64,000 nt of DNA from Flavobacterium sp. 123 (GTDB lineage Bacteria; Bacteroidota; Bacteroidia; Flavobacteriales; Flavobacteriaceae): assembly GCF_003634825.1 (NCBI RefSeq), contig NZ_RBXD01000001.1, positions 1,572,501 through 1,636,500 on the forward strand, in the 5' to 3' direction. The notes beneath the pieces are model-generated. The model ran no database searches, was not told the origin of the DNA, and saw nothing but the letters and a program-made list of their open reading frames with translations. Position numbers and translations under genes: made by a program. How positions within the stretch are numbered: position 1 is the stretch's first letter; each line of letters begins with the position of its first letter. This document shows, piece by piece, positions 8,852 to 17,795 of the stretch.

Positions 8852-9756
8852 TGACTCATCTTATACATATAATTAACCCCGTAAAAGTAGATAAAAATTC
8901 TGATTTGTATTATGCTCAACCTATTACTTTTGAGAGCATTTTAGTAGCCAAAAACTTTTCTAAGCATAAAGAAAAAATAACTTTATGTACGACACAATTT
9001 GAAGAAGATAGAAGTTTTATTCCAGAAGGATTTATACAACTTTCAAATTTAAATCAATCTGTTTTAGATGTCAATTTAGATTTAAAAACACGAAAATTAC
9101 CTCTTATTAAAGATATTCTAAATAAAATTAAAGAAATTGACCCTTGCGATTATTGTATTTATACCAATGTAGATATTGCATTAATGCCTCATTTTTATGA
9201 CACTGTTTTTCAGTATTTGGAGAAAGGTCATGATGCTATTGTAATAAACCGTAGGCGTTTGTCAAATAAGTATACTAAAGTTGAAGATTTACCATTAATG
9301 TATGCTGACCTTGGTAAATCACATCCGGGATTTGATTGTTTTGTGTTTAAAAGATCACTTTTGGATGCTTTTATTTTAGAATCTATTTGTGTTGGAATTT
9401 CTTTTTTAGAAGTAACTTTAGTTCATAATCTTTTTTCTTTTGCAAAAAAACCACTTTATATTCCAGATGCACATCTTACTTTTCATATTGGTATGGATGT
9501 ATTAGTTCCTAGAAAAAATAATTTTTACAAACATAATAGGTCTGTTTTTTTTAAAACAATTTATCCTAAATTAAAACCTTACTTTCTGCTCAAAACTTTT
9601 CCATATGGAACTTTAACTTTTCCAAATCGGATGATTAAATGGATGTTAAATCCAAGCTTGTTCACAATGAATTATTTAAGTCTTGAAAAAAAGAATATAC
9701 TTCAGGTTATAAAAGCATATTTAGATGAGATAAGATGGCGTATTTTACAACGCTAA
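8851..9756 (+). CDS. Putative GT-A-like glycosyltransferase of a surface glycan cluster
   Basis: 301 residues and not confidently assigned to a family. The middle part reads YTNVDIALMPHFYD, with a hydrophobic strand followed by NVD where GT-A enzymes carry DxD, then a PGFDCFVFKR segment resembling the acceptor side of nucleotide-sugar transferases. No membrane segment is seen. It is the only plus-strand gene in the cluster. The start appears to be TTG at 8851, since the first internal Met comes far too late. Its stop is one base from the stop of the convergent GNAT gene. Function as a glycosyltransferase is inferred from these motifs and the setting. Confidence 0.5.
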   Translation: MTHLIHIINPVKVDKNSDLYYAQPITFESILVAKNFSKHKEKITLCTTQFEEDRSFIPEGFIQLSNLNQSVLDVNLDLKTRKLPLIKDILNKIKEIDPCDYCIYTNVDIALMPHFYDTVFQYLEKGHDAIVINRRRLSNKYTKVEDLPLMYADLGKSHPGFDCFVFKRSLLDAFILESICVGISFLEVTLVHNLFSFAKKPLYIPDAHLTFHIGMDVLVPRKNNFYKHNRSVFFKTIYPKLKPYFLLKTFPYGTLTFPNRMIKWMLNPSLFTMNYLSLEKKNILQVIKAYLDEIRWRILQR

Positions 9757-9757
9757 A

Positions 9758-10279
9758 TTAGTATAGTAGTTGAATCAACTTAGGTTTAATATCAAAAAAA
9801 GTAGTGTTCATTATTTTCCAAATAGTAAATTCTGAATTAAAAGGGTTGTCTTCTGTAAAACCAAGAAGTTGATTGTATTTTATAGCATTACTATTACTAT
9901 TTTTTACTTTGGCGTAAATAATTTCAAGTTCCAAAGTAGTAAAAGCATGATTTAATAATAGTAGCGAAGCACCTAAAGTAATTCCAGTCCCATTAAAGTC
10001 ATTGTTTCCTATGAAAATTCCAGCTTCGGCAGATTTTGTAGTATTATTTATTTGGTTGAGATGAATCATTCCAATTTGATCATTCCCTTTTTTTATGATA
10101 TAATATGCTGAATTTGAATTCTGAATTTTTTTAAACCAATCTAACTGTTCTTCTCTAGAAATTATCTTTTGGTAATCCATAAACTGATTGACTTGAGTTT
10201 GATTTCTCCAAATTCGAACAGTTTCAATGCTTTCGATGTTCAACGGTTCTAGGGTTATTCCATAATCTTTTAATTCCAT
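9758..10279 (-). CDS. GNAT family N-acetyltransferase (PseH/WecD-like)
   Basis: About 173 residues from the ATG at 10279. The upstream extension to 10324 is unlikely because the GT2 stop and this ATG overlap as TAATG, a classic coupling arrangement. The sequence has the shape of amino-sugar N-acetyltransferases: LEPLNIES, an RNQTQVNQFM segment after helix 1, an IGMIHLNQI strand, and an AIKYNQLLGF C-terminal motif typical of the RimJ/PseH group. It probably N-acetylates a 4-amino-4,6-dideoxy nucleotide sugar, possibly the WecE-like product. Confidence 0.75.
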   Translation of the reverse strand: MELKDYGITLEPLNIESIETVRIWRNQTQVNQFMDYQKIISREEQLDWFKKIQNSNSAYYIIKKGNDQIGMIHLNQINNTTKSAEAGIFIGNNDFNGTGITLGASLLLLNHAFTTLELEIIYAKVKNSNSNAIKYNQLLGFTEDNPFNSEFTIWKIMNTTFFDIKPKLIQLLY

Positions 10280-11184
10280 TATTCCAGAATGATTACTTGG
10301 TCTAATTTGTTTTGTGAGATCCATATTTTACGAATGTATTCGCCTATGATTCCTAATGAAAGCAAAATCATTCCTGTTGAAAAAAACAGAGCTACAATTA
10401 ATGATGAATAACCTAAAGGTACGTTATTTGCAATTTTATTGTATGTAAAATAAAACCCAAACATAAAGAAAACAATAGCCATTACCAGACCAAAACGAGT
10501 AATAAATCGTAATGGAATTGCCGTGTGAAAAAGTATAATTTTCAAAGCAAATTTAACGAGTTTCCAGGTGCTATAATTAGACTGACCTTCTTTACGGCTA
10601 AAATGATTTACAAGACAAGAACTTTGGTTTTTTGCAATTTTTGTTAAGTATTCATCAATAAAGATAATACTCGTTACACTGGTGTTTTTGAATGTTTTTG
10701 TGACTTTTGATTTCATCAACCGAAATGAAGTAACCATATTATAATTCAATCCTGCTAAACGTAAAATTCTTTTTAGCAAACTACTCCCGAAATTACGAAA
10801 AGCAGCATGTTCTTTCTTTTGATATACACCATATACTAAATCTATATCTTCATGTATGAGCATTTTTAATAAATTCTCAAGTTCAAATGGGTCATGTTGT
10901 AAATCATCGTCAATAGTCGCTACATAAGGAGCTGAAGACTTGCTTAACCCAACAGCAGTTGCTGTGTGTTGTCCGTAGTTTTTGGCTAATTGTATGAGCT
11001 TATATTCGAATGCTTTTGGCTCCGAAATAATTTTTTTAATTGAATTATCGTTACTACAATCATCTACAAAAATGACTTGAAATTTATAAGTAGTTTCATT
11101 TGCCCATGAATTCAATCGTTCAATCAACGAACTGACGTTTAACGATGAATTATAAACAGGGATAACAATATCTAAGTCTATCAT
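10279..11184 (-). CDS. Family 2 glycosyltransferase, polyprenyl-phosphate type with two C-terminal membrane helices
   Basis: 301 residues. The GT2 catalytic domain occupies the first ~220 residues (DIVIPVYN, FVDDCSNDNS and the DDDLQHDP motif) and is followed by two hydrophobic helices (~230-255 and ~260-285). This is the DPM1/GtrB/ArnC layout, in which a sugar is moved to undecaprenyl phosphate at the inner face of the cytoplasmic membrane. The lipid-linked sugar would then be used outside the cytoplasm, possibly by the TMTC-like protein at 29640 or by another transferase. Coupled by a TAATG overlap with the acetyltransferase. Confidence 0.85.
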   Translation of the reverse strand: MIDLDIVIPVYNSSLNVSSLIERLNSWANETTYKFQVIFVDDCSNDNSIKKIISEPKAFEYKLIQLAKNYGQHTATAVGLSKSSAPYVATIDDDLQHDPFELENLLKMLIHEDIDLVYGVYQKKEHAAFRNFGSSLLKRILRLAGLNYNMVTSFRLMKSKVTKTFKNTSVTSIIFIDEYLTKIAKNQSSCLVNHFSRKEGQSNYSTWKLVKFALKIILFHTAIPLRFITRFGLVMAIVFFMFGFYFTYNKIANNVPLGYSSLIVALFFSTGMILLSLGIIGEYIRKIWISQNKLDQVIILE

Positions 11185-11199
11185 AAAATAAGTATTGTA

Positions 11200-12204
11200 T
11201 TATATTTCCTCAGGAACTGAGCAAAATTTTGGTTCAAAAGGAATTAATGCTGATGCCAATGAAAAACCAACACCAAATCCAGATAACAATATCCAGCCAG
11301 AATTTGTAATTGTCTTGTTCCAAATCGAACCTAATGTTAGTGGGATACTAGCAGATGCTGTATTGCCAAATTCATACAGACTACTTGGTACTTTTTCTAT
11401 GTTTAGTTTTAATTTTCTACTTATGGCGTCATTGATTACTTTATTGGCCTGATGGAACACATATAAATCAGGAAATTCAACATCTTTTTCAGCAAATTTT
11501 AATAACTCTAAAATATTATTAGGAACTAGTTTTAAGGAGTAATTAAAGACATCAATACCATTAAGTCGCATGTATTGATTTTGATCTTCCATTTTTTCAG
11601 TAAAAATAGCTTTTTGGCCACTACCTTCTGTTTGAAGATTGAAATAACCCGATATAGCCGTTTTGTCATCCATCATTTCTATTCCAATTACAGATACTGC
11701 ATCCGAGAATATTGGTTTTACAGATCGATCTTCAGCATCAATTAATTGTGAAGAAATATCTCCACAACATAAAATGGCTCTAGCATTTTTCTTTTCTAAT
11801 GAGGAAATTAAAGTGTTTACAGTATGAAGTCCGTAAACAAATCCTGAGCAACCTGAATTGATGTCATAGCTTAATGTGTTTAAAGGAAAAGCCATATCTC
11901 CATGAAGTTGACAAGCGATGGAAGGGATTGCAATCTGAGGTGTTTGTGTGACGCATATTAAAACATCTATGGAACTAGTATCCCAATTTAATTGTTCGAG
12001 TAATCGTTCAATCCCTTTTTTGTATAGTTCTTTTACGTTTTGTTTGTAGTTTGCTTTTCTTCGAAAGCGGATTCCGGTATGTAAAAGTATAGCTTCTCTA
12101 TCTGTTTCTGATAATAAATCTAATTGTAAATTATCTTCAGTATTTTTTGGCACAATTGAAACTATGCCAACAATTTTTGAGCCTCTTGTTTTAGATAATG
12201 CCAT
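11200..12204 (-). CDS. Beta-ketoacyl-ACP synthase III family protein
   Basis: 334 residues, the standard FabH length. The full catalytic triad is visible: Cys119 in NSGCSGF, His251 in VFHQANK and Asn281 in FGNTASASIP. Canonical enzymes condense acyl-CoA with malonyl-ACP; relatives in glycan and natural-product clusters can act as acyl transferases to amino or hydroxyl groups. The gene overlaps an ACP-like gene by 14 bp, so the two proteins should work together. It is unlikely to be the housekeeping FabH because of this setting and its divergent sequence. Confidence 0.85.
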   Translation of the reverse strand: MALSKTRGSKIVGIVSIVPKNTEDNLQLDLLSETDREAILLHTGIRFRRKANYKQNVKELYKKGIERLLEQLNWDTSSIDVLICVTQTPQIAIPSIACQLHGDMAFPLNTLSYDINSGCSGFVYGLHTVNTLISSLEKKNARAILCCGDISSQLIDAEDRSVKPIFSDAVSVIGIEMMDDKTAISGYFNLQTEGSGQKAIFTEKMEDQNQYMRLNGIDVFNYSLKLVPNNILELLKFAEKDVEFPDLYVFHQANKVINDAISRKLKLNIEKVPSSLYEFGNTASASIPLTLGSIWNKTITNSGWILLSGFGVGFSLASALIPFEPKFCSVPEEI

Positions 12205-12445
12205 TTGATCTTGAAATAACTATTTGGTAAATATCATCTAATGTTTTTGCAGAAGCTAAATCAGTGGACGAAATCAAAACATCAATTTCTTCATTGATTC
12301 TAGAAATATAAAGTAAAGCAGTCAAAGAACTCCATGTCGAAATATCTCTAAAGTTAGTTTCAAACGAGATTGATTCTTCGGGAACCATTAATTCTATTGC
12401 GGTAAAATTTATAAAATCTTTTCTTTTACTTAATGATGAATTCAT
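12191..12445 (-). CDS. Acyl-carrier-protein-like protein
   Basis: 84 residues, the size of an ACP. The phosphopantetheine attachment site is WSSL (Trp38-Leu41) instead of the canonical DSL; Ser40 is the expected attachment residue and the preceding Asp is Ser39. The following LTALLYISRI helix and acidic NEEID stretch fit helix II and III of carrier proteins. Overlap with the KAS III gene suggests a dedicated acyl donor. Whether it is pantetheinylated cannot be told from sequence. Confidence 0.75.
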   Translation of the reverse strand: MNSSLSKRKDFINFTAIELMVPEESISFETNFRDISTWSSLTALLYISRINEEIDVLISSTDLASAKTLDDIYQIVISRSNGII

Positions 12446-12477
12446 TGTGGCGTTATTTTTTAATTAAAGGTATTGAA

Positions 12478-13464
12478 TTAATTTAAATCTATTTTTTTCT
12501 GAATCCAATCGTAAGTGGTTTTCATGCCTACTTCTAGATTATTTGTGGGTTGCCAATGCAATAATTTTTCTATCATTCTATTGTCTGAGCTACGACTTCT
12601 GACTCCTTGAAATCCTTCTATGTTTTTTATGTGTAGCTTTTTGCCTGAAATACCGATAACCATTTTTGCTAAATCGTTTATTGAAATCATTTCTTCAGAA
12701 CCAATGTTTATTGGGTATTCAACAGGACTTTTTATTAGTTTAAGTAGTGCATCAATACAGTCATCAATATATAGAAAAGATCGTGTTTGCATACCGTCGC
12801 CCCATATTTCTATAGTTTCACCTTCTTTAGCTTTTATTACTTTCCTGCAAATAGCTGCTGGTGCTTTTTCTTTTCCTCCTTCAAAAATACCTTCTGGGCC
12901 AAAAATATTATGAAAACGCGCTATTCTGATGGAGATATTATAATTTCTTTTGAAAGAAGTGTATAATCTTTCAGCATAAAGTTTTTCCCAACCATATTCA
13001 CTATCAGGATTTGCAGGGTAAGCGCTTGATTCTTCACAATTTGTATTTTCTGAATCGGTCTGGTTATGTTCGGGATAAATACAGGCAGACGATGCGTAAA
13101 ATAGAACTCCTTTAAATTCTTTTTTGACAACGGCATTCAAAATATTTAGATTTATCATACTCGAATTATACATTAAATCAGCATCATTTTTTCCTGAAAA
13201 AACATATCCTGCACCTCCCATATCTGCGGCTAGTTGAAAAATATAATCATACGTTTTATTGAAAATTAAATCGACTTCTGTCGAATTACGAAGATCATTA
13301 ATAAAATATTCATCCGCAATATGTTCAGAGAAATCAGGATATTTTAAATCGACTCCAGTGATATGACAATTCATAGGTTTAAGTCTTTTAATTAGATTTG
13401 TCCCTATAAAACCACCTGCGCCAAGAACAAGTACTTTTGTTTTTTTATTAAATAAAAGATCCAT
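12478..13464 (-). CDS. NAD-dependent epimerase, GDP-mannose 3,5-epimerase-like
   Basis: 328 residues, extended SDR fold. The nucleotide-binding motif is LGAGGFIGTN; AADMGGAGY and SSACIYPE are close to the equivalents in GDP-mannose 3,5-epimerase, and the catalytic YGWEK contains the Tyr and Lys. The plant enzyme converts GDP-D-mannose to GDP-L-galactose and GDP-L-gulose. A related bacterial epimerase acting on another GDP-hexose is possible. The gene lies between the PhyH and ACP genes in the same orientation. Confidence 0.75.
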   Translation of the reverse strand: MDLLFNKKTKVLVLGAGGFIGTNLIKRLKPMNCHITGVDLKYPDFSEHIADEYFINDLRNSTEVDLIFNKTYDYIFQLAADMGGAGYVFSGKNDADLMYNSSMINLNILNAVVKKEFKGVLFYASSACIYPEHNQTDSENTNCEESSAYPANPDSEYGWEKLYAERLYTSFKRNYNISIRIARFHNIFGPEGIFEGGKEKAPAAICRKVIKAKEGETIEIWGDGMQTRSFLYIDDCIDALLKLIKSPVEYPINIGSEEMISINDLAKMVIGISGKKLHIKNIEGFQGVRSRSSDNRMIEKLLHWQPTNNLEVGMKTTYDWIQKKIDLN

Positions 13465-13546
13465 TAGTATAAAATCAAATTTAAAGATTCATTAATTTAC
13501 CTTTGCAAAGGTATGCAAGAGCCTATCAGTTTTTAGTATTAGTAGG

Positions 13547-14392
13547 CTATAATTTTCTGCCAAACAATTTATTTAATAGGCTCGTATTTTTTTTAAAAGT
13601 TTTCATGAAATTTTCTTCCGAAACAGTATACTCCTCACTAAAATCGATTTGTTCAAGAATATTAATTTCTGGTTTAATGCCTGCATATATTTTTTTTATT
13701 TCATTCTGATAGAAATTTTTATCTGCAATAACTACATCTATTTTATCCCCATTTTTCAGGTAATGGATAGGGGTAGCCTCTTTAGAAATTACACTAACTG
13801 TTGCTACTGGTCTAAGTGTACTTGTATAATTAGGTTTTGAACCATGGAATACATTGTGAGCAAAAACAACAGCTGTGCCTTTTTTGACAGGAACAGAAAT
13901 TAATTGTTTCTTCACAGTTTTAAAATCGAGGAACAACGGTCTTATATTTGATGAGCGTATGGATTTAAACCAATTATTGCTTTTAGGTATTATCTGTAAG
14001 CATCCATTTGATTCGTTCACATCAAGAAGTGGACACCAAACACAACAGGATAAATATTTTTCTTCATCAATTACATTCCAATCTTGATGGAGTGATGATT
14101 CACTTTTTTCACCTGTTCCTTTTACGATAAAAACGCCACCGTCTGGAATAAAATTAGCAAAATGTTGCTCTAATGAAGGTTGGAAAATGCCTTTTAAAAA
14201 ATGATCAATCTTTTCATTCAATTCAAGATCTCGGTCTTTTATATTAGTATAAATTTCTTCAAGATTTTCAATATTCAATGAATTATATAGTGATGTCAAT
14301 TTTTCAATATCTTCATCAGATAGAAAGTTAGGGATAATTATGAATCCATTTTTTCTAAATAATTCTTCTGTTTTTTTAGATTTAAATAACAT
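13547..14392 (-). CDS. PhyH (phytanoyl-CoA dioxygenase) family Fe(II)/2-oxoglutarate oxygenase
   Basis: About 281 residues from the ATG at 14392; a TTG 24 bp upstream is also in frame but less likely. The iron-binding triad is complete: HQDW supplies His and Asp, and VFHGSK supplies the distal His. A later Arg (TLRPVATV) would hold 2-oxoglutarate. Such enzymes hydroxylate small molecules. It is clearly related to the second PhyH protein at 25538-26419 (shared HQxW, WCPLxD and NG patterns) but keeps the normal metal site. Substrate unknown; the location between sugar genes allows either a sugar or a lipid. Confidence 0.85.
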   Translation of the reverse strand: MLFKSKKTEELFRKNGFIIIPNFLSDEDIEKLTSLYNSLNIENLEEIYTNIKDRDLELNEKIDHFLKGIFQPSLEQHFANFIPDGGVFIVKGTGEKSESSLHQDWNVIDEEKYLSCCVWCPLLDVNESNGCLQIIPKSNNWFKSIRSSNIRPLFLDFKTVKKQLISVPVKKGTAVVFAHNVFHGSKPNYTSTLRPVATVSVISKEATPIHYLKNGDKIDVVIADKNFYQNEIKKIYAGIKPEINILEQIDFSEEYTVSEENFMKTFKKNTSLLNKLFGRKL

Positions 14393-14402
14393 AATTTTTA
14401 AT

Positions 14403-15287
14403 TTAATTTTTTTCAAACAGCATACAAAATTTCCAAGTTAAAAAATACAGGTAATTACTGACGGTATTTTTATTAAAAATTTTTCTTTTAAATAAGTAGT
14501 TTGGAAAGTGTTTTTTTAATGAATCAACATAGTTAATATAGCTTTTATGCCAATAATTTTCAGGTTTTGAAAATTCAATTAAGCTTAGTTCTGCAAAATG
14601 AATGAAAATTAAATTAATATTGTTTTTAGCTAATTCATGAGGGTAATTTGTATAATTCCATCCAGCAAGATTACAACCTCTATGTTTAATAATTTCAACA
14701 TCATCAAAAAGAACAGGAACTAAATCTAAATACTTTTGATCGTCAAACAAACCTCTCCAATATGTTTTTTTTATGTTATATAAACAACAATTTGCCCACC
14801 AATTTAGGAATGGAATAGCCTTTGAATTAACGCCAATAAAACCAGCATTATATAAACCAACACGAAAGTTAGCTTCTAGCCAATTTTGATTTTTTTGTGG
14901 ACTCGCTTCATAAAAATGAGGAGTTAATAAGACGGCTTTTTTTTCTAGTTTTTCAAATAAAAAGGAAAAATCATTAAAAAAGAAAATATCATTATCAACA
15001 TAAATTACTTTTGAATATTTTCTTAACAGAAAAGTCAAAAAAACAGGTTTCAATGCCCATCTTAATTTGTCTTTATTCTTATATTTTGATATTATTTTTT
15101 TTCCAATTTCATCTGTCAAATTTTTCAACGAAAAAAAGTGGATGTTTTGTGGGATTTCAGTAGTATTGTCCGGACTTCCGTCAATCAGTAAAACATGTAA
15201 CACCCCGCCAAATGGCGCAATACTGTCTGCTAAAGCGTATGTTTTATATAAGTGAGAAACGGTTGATGTGGTACAAAAGTTTGACAT
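14403..15287 (-). CDS. Putative GT-A glycosyltransferase
   Basis: 294 residues. A DNDIFFFND segment after a long hydrophobic strand (VIYVDNDIFF) looks like the DxD metal/nucleotide-sugar site of GT-A enzymes. It is followed by GLYNAGFIGVN and FDDQKYLD, the acceptor-side and second acidic motifs seen in GT8-like proteins. No membrane helix. It shares this layout with the product of 16620-17795. Donor and acceptor cannot be read off. The gene sits directly after the HTTM-like gene (one base apart). Confidence 0.7.
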   Translation of the reverse strand: MSNFCTTSTVSHLYKTYALADSIAPFGGVLHVLLIDGSPDNTTEIPQNIHFFSLKNLTDEIGKKIISKYKNKDKLRWALKPVFLTFLLRKYSKVIYVDNDIFFFNDFSFLFEKLEKKAVLLTPHFYEASPQKNQNWLEANFRVGLYNAGFIGVNSKAIPFLNWWANCCLYNIKKTYWRGLFDDQKYLDLVPVLFDDVEIIKHRGCNLAGWNYTNYPHELAKNNINLIFIHFAELSLIEFSKPENYWHKSYINYVDSLKKHFPNYLFKRKIFNKNTVSNYLYFLTWKFCMLFEKN

Positions 15288-16190
15288 TTAATTGGTTTTA
15301 GAGAAATTGAATTTAGGATAACACATCGCTAATTTCTTGTAGAAACTTTTCAATATAACCCATATGATATACAATGGGTTTACCATAAATAATAACATGG
15401 GTATTAAAATGGAAACAATTGCAATATCCATTACAATGTAAATTCCCAAATGCATTAAAATAAGGAGCAGACCATAGACCAAAGCACTTTTTTTATTTTT
15501 GATGGAGAGTAGTGCAAATAGTTCTAAAAAAAGGGAGGTGCCTAATAAAAAGCTAACAATTAAAGGATGATTTTCTATAAAAGCTACCATATTTTCTGCT
15601 TTGCTTACCCATTTTGTGTCACCATCAGTTACATACACGGTATAAAATGATTTTAAAATTTGTAGTGTAATTCTTTTGCCATCATGTATCCAAAAAATAC
15701 CAGAATGAAATAATTTTGATAAAGCCGAAAGCGTATAGCCAGCAGCAATTACTTGAACCGAAAATTGAATTCTATTTTTTTTAATATTGGACTTACTATC
15801 ATAATGATATAATAAATAGGCCAAAAATTGAGCGAAAAACACAAAAGTAAAAAGGCTATTCCTGTTTAGAATACCATTAGATTCTTCAATTGTAAATAAT
15901 AGTGTGCTGATTATAAAAATAACCAAACAAGTATATATTTGTTTTATTTCCAATATGTAAAATAGGGAGGCTATAATTATCACTAGGATTAAAGCATATT
16001 TTGTATAACCATCTAAAAATAATTCGCAAGGGATTAGTTTACAAATTCCTTGAGGCATAGGAATTGTTTGATAGGAATTAAGTACCATTGAAGCAAGAAT
16101 AATCCATAGGGTGATGAAAATTATTTTTATAAAGTTCCACTCTAAATTTGTATACTTATTGGTGTAAATTTTATTCAAAATTTCTCTCAT
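15288..16190 (-). CDS. Multi-pass membrane protein, HTTM/DoxX-like
   Basis: 300 residues with about seven or eight hydrophobic helices. The segment AAGYTLSALSKLFHSG, followed by Trp, resembles the central motif of HTTM (horizontally transferred transmembrane, vitamin K carboxylase-like) proteins, in which conserved Lys and Trp-Gly positions occur. HTTM-like proteins are of mostly unknown role. It overlaps the upstream small membrane-protein gene by 20 bp, so the two are likely a functional pair. Assignment is by pattern only. Confidence 0.5.
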   Translation of the reverse strand: MREILNKIYTNKYTNLEWNFIKIIFITLWIILASMVLNSYQTIPMPQGICKLIPCELFLDGYTKYALILVIIIASLFYILEIKQIYTCLVIFIISTLLFTIEESNGILNRNSLFTFVFFAQFLAYLLYHYDSKSNIKKNRIQFSVQVIAAGYTLSALSKLFHSGIFWIHDGKRITLQILKSFYTVYVTDGDTKWVSKAENMVAFIENHPLIVSFLLGTSLFLELFALLSIKNKKSALVYGLLLILMHLGIYIVMDIAIVSILIPMLLFMVNPLYIIWVILKSFYKKLAMCYPKFNFSKTN

Positions 16191-16614
16191 AAATTATTTT
16201 ATTTTGTTGTTTTATGGTGTCATTTTGATAAAAAAAGTAGATTCTATGTAAAGCAATATTTGAATATTTTGCCGATTTATTATTCAATGCTATTAAATCC
16301 ATCATTTCTTTGCCAATCGTTTGCAATTCTTTGTCGGATTCCATTCCGTTTCCATATAATATTTTTTTTGAGCTACAAACAGAGTAGTATGTATGTCCCA
16401 TCTTTCCACCAGTAGTTTGAAATTGTTCAGCAGGGATAAGCTTGTCATTTTCATCCGCTAAATAAAAAGCATACGACCAGTTAGGAAAAGAACTATACAT
16501 CGGGAAGCAAGAAAAAGGATGCGTTTCTCCAATTATAAGTGAAAAAAACATATAAAATAAAGCTATCGCAATGAATTTATATTTAATAATGAATGTTAAA
16601 AAGTGGCTCTTCAT
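16171..16614 (-). CDS. Small membrane-anchored protein of unknown function
   Basis: 147 residues: one N-terminal membrane segment (~residues 8-28), then a short Pro/aromatic motif HPFSCFPMYSSF and a soluble, probably extracytoplasmic domain. I do not recognise the family. The HPF...FPMYS motif just after the membrane segment looks like a conserved contact region. The gene overlaps the HTTM-like gene, suggesting the two form a complex. Nothing catalytic is evident. Confidence 0.6.
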   Translation of the reverse strand: MKSHFLTFIIKYKFIAIALFYMFFSLIIGETHPFSCFPMYSSFPNWSYAFYLADENDKLIPAEQFQTTGGKMGHTYYSVCSSKKILYGNGMESDKELQTIGKEMMDLIALNNKSAKYSNIALHRIYFFYQNDTIKQQNKIIYERNFE

Positions 16615-16619
16615 AATGT

Positions 16620-17795
16620 TTATAATTTCGTTTCAATCCATTGCCAAACACTCCAGTCTTTTTTACCCCAATTATGATATACATGAATGAAATTTGGATT
16701 GTAAGAATTTTTAAAACCGTCATCGCTGATTAAATTATCAGTTGCTTTTAAGGCTAATCCACTGTTGTGATAATCTGCTAGAAAATTCCATTTTTTTGAT
16801 AAAGTGGGCTGGTTTTGTAATCCAAATTCCCAGACAGTTGCTATCAAAGTTCCTTGATCTCTAGTTTTCCAATTGGGTAGAGTAAAAATATGTACTGTTT
16901 TTTGATGCCATGATTCCAAAAAATCAGCACTTGAATCATTAAATAAAAAAACACCACCGTTCCAATGTTGCCAGTTTTTATCTTTAATAATAATCCCAAA
17001 AGTATTTCTAATTTCGTCAATTAAGTGTTCACATTGATCTTCCCACAAGTTTACTCCATTGGTATTAATCCATTTATGGTTCCACCATTTGTATTTAAAT
17101 CCAGTTTCTTTTTCAATTTGTTTTATAGGGAAATCATATTTAATAATTTCATTATTTTGGTTAAACCAAGTCTTCGATTTTCTATTGTAGTAAAATTCAT
17201 CATTTAATTTAAAAATAGGATACGAAAGAAAATATTGAATACCAGTTTTGATTTTTTTTAAGTAGGAATTCTGCAATTCGTTGAACATAAAATCTAATTT
17301 CCGAGATTGTTCTACTAGTTTTATATCTGATATTAGAATGTTTTTGTCGAATTTTTTTTGCACTGAGGAGAAAGTTTCTCTATCCGTTTTCCATTCGTTG
17401 GAGCAACTGCAGTTTACCGCATAAGCACTAAATTTTTTTATTTTACAATGATCTGGTGCAAATGAGATTGGTGATATATATTGGTTAAATATAGCATCAC
17501 AATCAGTATTGATAGCAACAACATCAGTATCAAGATAACAGTAATTATTTCCTTTAGGTAAGAATTTAGGCAAGCCAGTTTTTAAATAAATACTAGCTTG
17601 ATGGTGATTATAGTTTTTAGGAGTTTCAATATTGATTATGGAATCATGTTCAATAGCGATTTCATTTCTTGCCTCATCAGTAACAATATAAATAGGACAT
17701 TTAGAATATTTTTTCAAATAGGCTAATGAAAAATGAAGAGTGGCAATATGTTCTTCTGCGCCACACACTACAAATACAAATATATTATTGTTCAT
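16620..17795 (-). CDS. Putative GT8-like glycosyltransferase
   Basis: 391 residues. YCYLDTDVVAIN is a GT-A DxD motif, and HWNGGVFLFN plus RDQGTLIATVWEF resemble the acceptor/donor motifs of GT8 and related families. It is longer than the other transferase at 14403-15287, with an insert of about 100 residues in the middle. Soluble, likely cytoplasmic. It overlaps the epimerase gene by 11 bp, so it may use that enzyme's product, for example a galacturonic acid donor, but this is inference. Confidence 0.65.
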   Translation of the reverse strand: MNNNIFVFVVCGAEEHIATLHFSLAYLKKYSKCPIYIVTDEARNEIAIEHDSIINIETPKNYNHHQASIYLKTGLPKFLPKGNNYCYLDTDVVAINTDCDAIFNQYISPISFAPDHCKIKKFSAYAVNCSCSNEWKTDRETFSSVQKKFDKNILISDIKLVEQSRKLDFMFNELQNSYLKKIKTGIQYFLSYPIFKLNDEFYYNRKSKTWFNQNNEIIKYDFPIKQIEKETGFKYKWWNHKWINTNGVNLWEDQCEHLIDEIRNTFGIIIKDKNWQHWNGGVFLFNDSSADFLESWHQKTVHIFTLPNWKTRDQGTLIATVWEFGLQNQPTLSKKWNFLADYHNSGLALKATDNLISDDGFKNSYNPNFIHVYHNWGKKDWSVWQWIETKL

